27,543 nucleotides of DNA from Methylophilaceae bacterium UBA7525 (lineage in GTDB: Bacteria > Pseudomonadota > Gammaproteobacteria > Burkholderiales > Methylophilaceae): positions 68,931-96,473 of the forward strand of contig DLMX01000065.1 of assembly GCA_002479405.1 (NCBI GenBank), given 5' to 3'. The notes under the pieces were generated by a model, which was not told where the DNA came from, searched no databases, and saw only the letters and a program-made list of their open reading frames with translations. The position numbers were made by a program, and so were the translations under genes. This document shows, in pieces, positions 23,365 to 27,543 of the stretch (position 1 is the stretch's first letter; every line of letters begins with the position of its first letter).

Positions 23365-24567
23365 CTAAAGCTCGATACCTGAAAGTCTTGCCACGGTGTT
23401 GATATCCTTGTCGCCGCGGCCTGACAGATTGACCAGTAACACCTTTTCCGGAGACATGGTTGCCGCCAGCTTCATGGCATAGGCGATTGCATGGCTGGAT
23501 TCCAGCGCAGGGATGATCCCTTCGGTGCGGCACATGGTATGAAAAGCGTTCATTGCCTCGTCATCGGTCACTGCGACATATTCGGCGCGATGAATGTCTT
23601 TGAGCCAGGCATGCTCAGGACCCACGCCGGGATAATCCAGACCTGCAGACACCGAATGGGTTTCAACAATCTGCCCGTTCTTGTCCTGCATCAGATAGGT
23701 ACGGTTGCCATGCAACACACCGACCGGACTGTTGGCGGTCAACGGCGCAGCGTGTTTGCCGGTCTCGAGGCCATAACCGGCAGCTTCGACGCCAATCAGC
23801 TTGACGTTCTCTTCATCGATGTAAGGATAGAATATTCCCATGGCATTGGAGCCGCCACCAACACAGGCAACCACGGCATCAGGCTGCCGTCCGATCATTT
23901 CCTGCATCTGCTGCTTGGCCTCGATGCCGATCACTGACTGGAAGTCACGCACCATCATCGGATAGGGATGCGGGCCGGCAACCGTGCCGATAATATAGAA
24001 CGTATCGGCAACATTGGTTACCCAGTCACGCATCGCTTCATTCAAGGCGTCCTTCAGGGTCTTGGAGCCGGATTCGACCGGTACGACAGTAGCCCCCAGC
24101 AATTTCATGCGGTAGACATTGGGAGCCTGACGCTTGACATCCTCCGAGCCCATATAGACCACGCACTCCAGGCCTAGCCGCGCGGCAATGGTGGCCGTTG
24201 CCACACCATGCTGACCGGCACCGGTTTCCGCAATCACGCGCGGCTTGCCCATGCGTTTGGCCAGCAGGGCCTGACCAACCGTATTGTTCACCTTGTGGGC
24301 GCCTGTGTGGTTCAGATCCTCGCGTTTGAAATAGATACGTGCACCACCAATCTTCTCGGACAAGCGCTGCGCGTAATATACGGGGCTGGGGCGACCGACG
24401 AAATGCTTCAGATCATAGGCGAATTCAGCGAGGAACTCCGGATCGTGACGATAGCGTTCGTACATCACGCGCAACTCTTCGAGTGCTTCGATCAATGTCT
24501 CGGCGACAAAAACACCACCATATGGGCCGAAATGACCGCGCTCATCCGGCATATCATAAACTTGCAT
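23365..24567 (-). CDS. trpB: Tryptophan synthase beta subunit
   Basis: A 400-residue PLP enzyme joining indole and serine to give tryptophan. Conserved features are DERGHFGPYGGVFVAETL at the N-terminus, the PLP lysine Lys92 in NHTGAHKVNN, ETGAGQHGVA with the catalytic Glu, the phosphate-binding GGGSNAMG, and SAGLDYPGVGPEHA. ATG 24567 was chosen over the GTG one codon upstream because GAGGAG lies seven bases before it. The gene start overlaps the end of trpF by 14 bases, so the two are translationally coupled. Confidence 0.98.
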   Translation of the reverse strand: MQVYDMPDERGHFGPYGGVFVAETLIEALEELRVMYERYRHDPEFLAEFAYDLKHFVGRPSPVYYAQRLSEKIGGARIYFKREDLNHTGAHKVNNTVGQALLAKRMGKPRVIAETGAGQHGVATATIAARLGLECVVYMGSEDVKRQAPNVYRMKLLGATVVPVESGSKTLKDALNEAMRDWVTNVADTFYIIGTVAGPHPYPMMVRDFQSVIGIEAKQQMQEMIGRQPDAVVACVGGGSNAMGIFYPYIDEENVKLIGVEAAGYGLETGKHAAPLTANSPVGVLHGNRTYLMQDKNGQIVETHSVSAGLDYPGVGPEHAWLKDIHRAEYVAVTDDEAMNAFHTMCRTEGIIPALESSHAIAYAMKLAATMSPEKVLLVNLSGRGDKDINTVARLSGIEL

Positions 24568-25177
24568 CACTGACTCCTCGCATGAATGCGGCTATTTTTG
24601 CCGCATCCTTGATTCCTTTGTTAAGTTCCACGCCACCGCTGACATCCACCGCATATGGCTGCACTTGCCTGACTGCATGCGCTACGTTATCCGGACTCAA
24701 TCCACCCGCCAGCACGACAGGCAGCTGCAATGTTTTTGGAATGATATTCCAGTCGAAAACCTGACCGGTACCGCCCGGCACGCCTTCAATAAATGCATCC
24801 AGAAGCAAGGCTTGGGCATGCTTGAATTCTTCCGCACATTGTAGCAAATTTGTATCCGGTTTAACGCGAATCGCCTTCATATATGGCATGTCATACCGTT
24901 CGCAAGCCTCTGGAGATTCATTGCCGTGAAACTGCAGCAGGTCGAGGCGCACCCGTTTCATGACCTGCAGAATCTCATCCGGTTCCGCATCGACAAACAA
25001 CCCGACCACACTGACAAAAGGAGGCAGGCCGGCTACAATCTGTGCCGCCTTTTCCGGGCTGACATAGCGCGGACTGGGCCGATAGAACACCAAACCTATC
25101 GCATCGCAGCCGGCAGCGACCGCAATTCCTGCATCTTCCTCCCGGGTGATACCGCAGATTTTGACACGTGTACGCAA
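24554..25177 (-). CDS. trpF: Phosphoribosylanthranilate isomerase
   Basis: A 207-residue TIM-barrel isomerase (Amadori rearrangement in tryptophan synthesis). From the chosen start the protein reads MRTRVKICGITREEDA, with Cys8 as general base in the CGITR motif. VDVSGGVE near the C-terminus holds the catalytic Asp. The start is a TTG at 25177 with AGGA nine bases upstream. The open frame continues to another TTG at 25204, which would add MLSLTGIFD, residues absent from known TrpF N-termini. No ATG is available, so expression may be modest. A TATAAA -10-like box lies at 25217-25212 on the minus strand, and the gene overlaps trpB by 14 bases. Confidence 0.94.
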   Translation of the reverse strand: MRTRVKICGITREEDAGIAVAAGCDAIGLVFYRPSPRYVSPEKAAQIVAGLPPFVSVVGLFVDAEPDEILQVMKRVRLDLLQFHGNESPEACERYDMPYMKAIRVKPDTNLLQCAEEFKHAQALLLDAFIEGVPGGTGQVFDWNIIPKTLQLPVVLAGGLSPDNVAHAVRQVQPYAVDVSGGVELNKGIKDAAKIAAFMRGVSDASL

Positions 25178-25211
25178 ATCAAAAATTCCTGTCAAACTCA
25201 ACAAGCGCCAT

Positions 25212-25217
25212 TTTATA
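25212..25217 (-). promoter_or_regulatory. Possible -10 box for trpFBA and downstream genes
   Basis: The minus strand reads TATAAAAT in the 85-base gap between truA and trpF, which would start transcription about 28 bases before the trpF TTG. No good -35 is visible at the right distance, so it is a weak call. No Trp-rich leader peptide or attenuator pair was found. Confidence 0.35.
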
Positions 25218-25262
25218 GTGTATGTCCGCTTACCGCGCGTTTTTTACTGCACGATCGCTCAC

Positions 25263-26048
25263 TCAGATAAAAATCCGACTTAAATCCCGCCGGGTTTCAG
25301 GCAAGTTCCACTTGTCGTCATAACCTATGCCCGTCAGGTACAGCCCATCAGGAGCGAAGGTAGGCGGTGCAAGCTTGCGGTCTTTTCGCTGCATGAGTTC
25401 CAACATGAACTCAGGCGGGTAACTGCCTTTGCCGATATAGACCAATGCCCCGACCATATTGCGCACCTGGTGATGCAAGAAAGCGTTGGCCCGGAAGCTG
25501 AACACCAGGCGACCATCCGCACCGCTGACATCTGCCCTGCCCATGATTTTTACCGGCGATTTGGCTTGGCATTCGGCTGCACGAAAGGCACTGAAATCAT
25601 GCTCTCCAAGCAGAAAACCTGCAGCCTTCTGCATCGCAGGCAGATCAAGCGGATGATGAAACCAGCCCGCCTTGCCGGACATCACTGCCGGAGCAACCGA
25701 CCGGTTAATCAGAAAGTACTGGTAACTGCGTTCATATGCTGAAAAGCGGGCATGGAAGTGCTCATCTACGACTTGCGCCCATAACACCCTGACACCAGCC
25801 GGCAGATGCGCATTGACACCTCTGACCCAGGCCGTGAGCGGCCTTGATGTCGACGTATCAAAATGCACCACCTGACACAAGGCATGCACGCCTGTATCCG
25901 TGCGCCCTGCCGCGATAACGGCAACCTTGTGTCCTGCAAGAATGGCCAATGCGCTCTGCAAACGATCCTGTATGCCGCAGCCGTTGCTTTGGCTTTGCCA
26001 GCCGCAGAATCCCTTGCCGTCATATTCAAGGCCCAAGGCTATACGCAT
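25263..26048 (-). CDS. truA: tRNA pseudouridine synthase A
   Basis: A 261-residue enzyme that makes pseudouridine at positions 38-40 of the tRNA anticodon arm. The catalytic Asp51 is in AAGRTDTGVHALCQVVHFDT, and the opening RIALGLEYDGKGFCGWQSQ plus the basic FRANAFLHHQVRNMVGALV segment are diagnostic. Length matches the family (~260-270). The ATG at 26048 overlaps the last codons of the upstream membrane-protein gene by 10 bases, which indicates coupling. The fimV-truA-trpF order is common in beta- and gamma-proteobacteria. Confidence 0.98.
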   Translation of the reverse strand: MRIALGLEYDGKGFCGWQSQSNGCGIQDRLQSALAILAGHKVAVIAAGRTDTGVHALCQVVHFDTSTSRPLTAWVRGVNAHLPAGVRVLWAQVVDEHFHARFSAYERSYQYFLINRSVAPAVMSGKAGWFHHPLDLPAMQKAAGFLLGEHDFSAFRAAECQAKSPVKIMGRADVSGADGRLVFSFRANAFLHHQVRNMVGALVYIGKGSYPPEFMLELMQRKDRKLAPPTFAPDGLYLTGIGYDDKWNLPETRRDLSRIFI

Positions 26049-26707
26049 AAGAGAATGACTCCCAACAGAAACAGGCAGAACAACACCAATCCGTCTCCAT
26101 AATGCATGGCAGGCTTCATTATCTCAATCTGCTCCGGTGCTCCATAATCGACATCGAGAACTTCCTCCAGATTCATCAATTGATGTATTGAATTGTGCTG
26201 GCGACTCTTCATGCCATGTTCGACATAATACAAAGTCAGCCACAATCTGACCGCAAATCTCTCCGGATTGAGCCCAAATAACCGGAAAGGCCTGGCTAGC
26301 CAATACAGGCCGGCAATCAACTGCTCCCGACCGGTTGTCACCAGCAACAAGGCCAGACCGGCAAGAATGGCCGCAAGGCGCATGATCTGTTCTATGCCGG
26401 CATGAATCCCTTCATAACTTGGCGCGACCGAGAAATACCAGTCCGCGACATACTCTCCCGGAGTGTTATAGGCATAGACGATCAATAGGAATAGCAGGAT
26501 ATACCGCACACGCTTCAGCAGTCTGAGGAATTCCGCAAATACAGCAAAACGAGCCACGCCGGCTTTCCTTGCCCGGCTTTTAGCCAGATCAATGCCGAGC
26601 AGAAAGACCATCGTCAGCAGCAGTACAATAACCAGCATATGTCGCTGCAGTTCATGGACCGTAACGGCAAACATCAGCAAAGCAAGTACCCGGACGGAAG
26701 GATGCAT
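26039..26707 (-). CDS. Multi-spanning membrane protein, EcfT/CbiQ-like
   Basis: A 222-residue integral membrane protein. Hydrophobic segments lie near residues 5-20, 24-41, 67-84, 108-126 and 204-222, with a large polar region between the fourth and fifth. The general layout, the LARPFRLFGLNPERFAVRLWLTLYYVEHGMKSR stretch before the last segment, and the coupling-helix-like Arg-rich part resemble the T component of energy-coupling-factor (cobalt/vitamin) transporters. No ATPase or S component is next to it, so a full transporter is not shown here. It could instead be an unrelated CbiQ-fold membrane protein. It lies between fimV and truA, overlaps truA by 10 bases, and follows a fimV terminator. 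Family assignment is tentative; the gene itself is well supported. Confidence 0.65.
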   Translation of the reverse strand: MHPSVRVLALLMFAVTVHELQRHMLVIVLLLTMVFLLGIDLAKSRARKAGVARFAVFAEFLRLLKRVRYILLFLLIVYAYNTPGEYVADWYFSVAPSYEGIHAGIEQIMRLAAILAGLALLLVTTGREQLIAGLYWLARPFRLFGLNPERFAVRLWLTLYYVEHGMKSRQHNSIHQLMNLEEVLDVDYGAPEQIEIMKPAMHYGDGLVLFCLFLLGVILLCV

Positions 26708-26726
26708 AGATTAAAATTGCCATCAA

Positions 26727-26753
26727 TAAAAAAGCCGGGCAAGAACCCGGCTT
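26727..26753 (-). terminator. Intrinsic terminator after fimV
   Basis: On the minus strand AAGCCGGG (26753-26746), a 6-base loop, and CCCGGCTT (26739-26732) form an 8-bp stem followed by Ts (plus-strand A-run 26728-26733). It lies 20 bases past the fimV stop. Confidence 0.93.
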
Positions 26754-26772
26754 CATTAAATCACATTGCAGC

Positions 26773-27543
26773 TCAGGACAGACTGTTAAATAACTCCTGC
26801 GCACGCTGACGCTGCCTGGGCCCACCCTCTTTCAGCACTTCATCCAGCAATTCACGCGCGCCTTCACTATCGCCCATGTCCATATAGGCGGTAACAAGGT
26901 CGAGCTTGGTATTGACCTCCTCCGACTCCTGCTCGGCACCCTCGGCTTCTTGCTTACCGGCAACCTCCTCAGGCGCTTCCATATCCAGACTGATTCCGGA
27001 CAGATCCAGACCGGTTTCAGATGAAGCCGGTTCCTTCTGGGTTTCCGCCTGTACGGAGGGCATTTCGATCGGCTCAGTCGTGCCGCCCAGATCGAAGTTG
27101 AAATCAAGAGCGGATTCTTCTTTCGGTGGCTCCACTAACTCAGGTGCAGCCGAGACAGGCTCTCCCTGCGCCAAATCCAGACTACCGATGTCGGGAATAT
27201 CATTCTTGTCTTCTACATTTTCAGCAGAGTGAACTGCAGCATCTTCAAATTCCAGATTCAGGCTGGGCATTTCTATATGCGGCAATGTTTCATCAGGGCT
27301 CGGCGACTCAAACTGGATGGTTTGCTCTGTAGATTGCGTTTCTGGCGCAGTAAATGTCAGTGAGACATCATCTGCGGAAGCAGCCGGTTTATTATCAGAG
27401 AAGTCCATGTTGAAATCCAGACCGCCCGTATCAAGCTGCACAGTATCTGCCATCGCCACTTCCGATGCTGCAGAAGCTGCTTCACTTTCAACCGGTGTGG
27501 AATCGAACCCAAGATCAAAATCAAGGGTACTATCCGTATCCTT
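26773..27543 (-). CDS. fimV: FimV-like pilus/polar assembly protein, C-terminal part (5' end outside the window)
   Basis: Partial gene: the frame stays open to the right edge and ends at 26773, so about 256 C-terminal residues are visible. Most is an acidic, Ser/Glu/Pro-rich, low-complexity linker with repeated LDF-FDL-type motifs (LDFDLGFD, LDFNMDFSD, LDFNFDLGG). The last ~45 residues (TKLDLVTAYMDMGDSEGARELLDEVLKEGGPRQRQRAQELFNSLS) are the TPR-like FimV C-terminal domain, which in Pseudomonas binds partners of type IV pilus assembly and twitching. In full-length FimV a LysM domain and one transmembrane helix precede this region; they would lie beyond the edge. The internal ATG at 27459 is not the start. 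Confidence 0.9.
   Translation of the reverse strand, partial: KDTDSTLDFDLGFDSTPVESEAASAASEVAMADTVQLDTGGLDFNMDFSDNKPAASADDVSLTFTAPETQSTEQTIQFESPSPDETLPHIEMPSLNLEFEDAAVHSAENVEDKNDIPDIGSLDLAQGEPVSAAPELVEPPKEESALDFNFDLGGTTEPIEMPSVQAETQKEPASSETGLDLSGISLDMEAPEEVAGKQEAEGAEQESEEVNTKLDLVTAYMDMGDSEGARELLDEVLKEGGPRQRQRAQELFNSLS

Noticed and set aside
25178..25204. Longer trpF from TTG 25204
   Set aside because: Adds nine residues not seen in TrpF and has no ribosome site; TTG 25177 has AGGA upstream.
1..27543. CRISPR arrays, tRNA genes, insertion sequences, phage or plasmid genes
   Set aside because: No repeat-spacer pattern, no cloverleaf, no transposase or integrase motif was seen; gaps are short and explained by terminators, leaders and promoters.

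Overview
This window looks like chromosome from a betaproteobacterial methylotroph of the Methylophilaceae type. That placement is inferred from a complete pqqABCDE cluster (PQQ is the cofactor of methanol dehydrogenase), from the beta/gamma-proteobacterial gene orders fimV-truA-trpFBA-accD-folC-SPOR-cvpA-purF-metZ and gyrA-serC-pheA-hisC, and from protein sequence style. Base composition is moderate and I counted nothing exactly. No insertion sequence, integrase, phage gene, CRISPR array, tRNA or rRNA gene was seen, so this is core rather than accessory DNA.

Layout. 1-2070 (+): the end of cysD, then cysN (sulfate activation), then a 7Fe-8S ferredoxin, closed by a perfect 18-bp hairpin. Everything after that is on the minus strand, so transcription runs right to left. 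2167-4489: an MFS drug-type exporter followed by a class I methyltransferase of unknown target. 4572-7990: pqqA (a 23-codon peptide gene), pqqB, pqqC, pqqD and pqqE, with an intrinsic terminator after pqqE and a strong UUCG hairpin between pqqA and pqqB. 8219-15263: gyrA, serC, pheA, hisC-type aminotransferase and DAHP synthase, a block for serine and aromatic amino acids behind gyrase. 15537-16081: two small genes, one membrane and one coiled-coil. 16173-27543: the long housekeeping run from fimV (partial, right edge) through an EcfT/CbiQ-like membrane protein, truA, trpF, trpB, trpA, accD, folC, a SPOR protein, cvpA and purF to metZ.

How it fits together. CysDN supplies activated sulfate for cysteine. 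MetZ makes homocysteine from O-succinylhomoserine for methionine and SAM. PheA, the HisC-type aminotransferase and DAHP synthase serve phenylalanine and tyrosine, and TrpFBA serves tryptophan. PqqA-E build PQQ from the PqqA peptide.

The most notable non-coding element lies between purF and metZ. The metZ leader matches a SAM-II (SAM-alpha) riboswitch: a CGCGCT/AGCGCG P1, the conserved ATAAAT-n2-AGCTAAA block and a loop/tail pseudoknot. It carries an extra hairpin in the aptamer loop. It is followed by a terminator whose loop can pair with the aptamer tail, which suggests a transcriptional off-switch. Other non-coding signals are a pqqA/pqqB stem-loop, an inverted repeat over the gyrA extended -10, and a tandem 12-bp duplication that copies the hisC stop codon.
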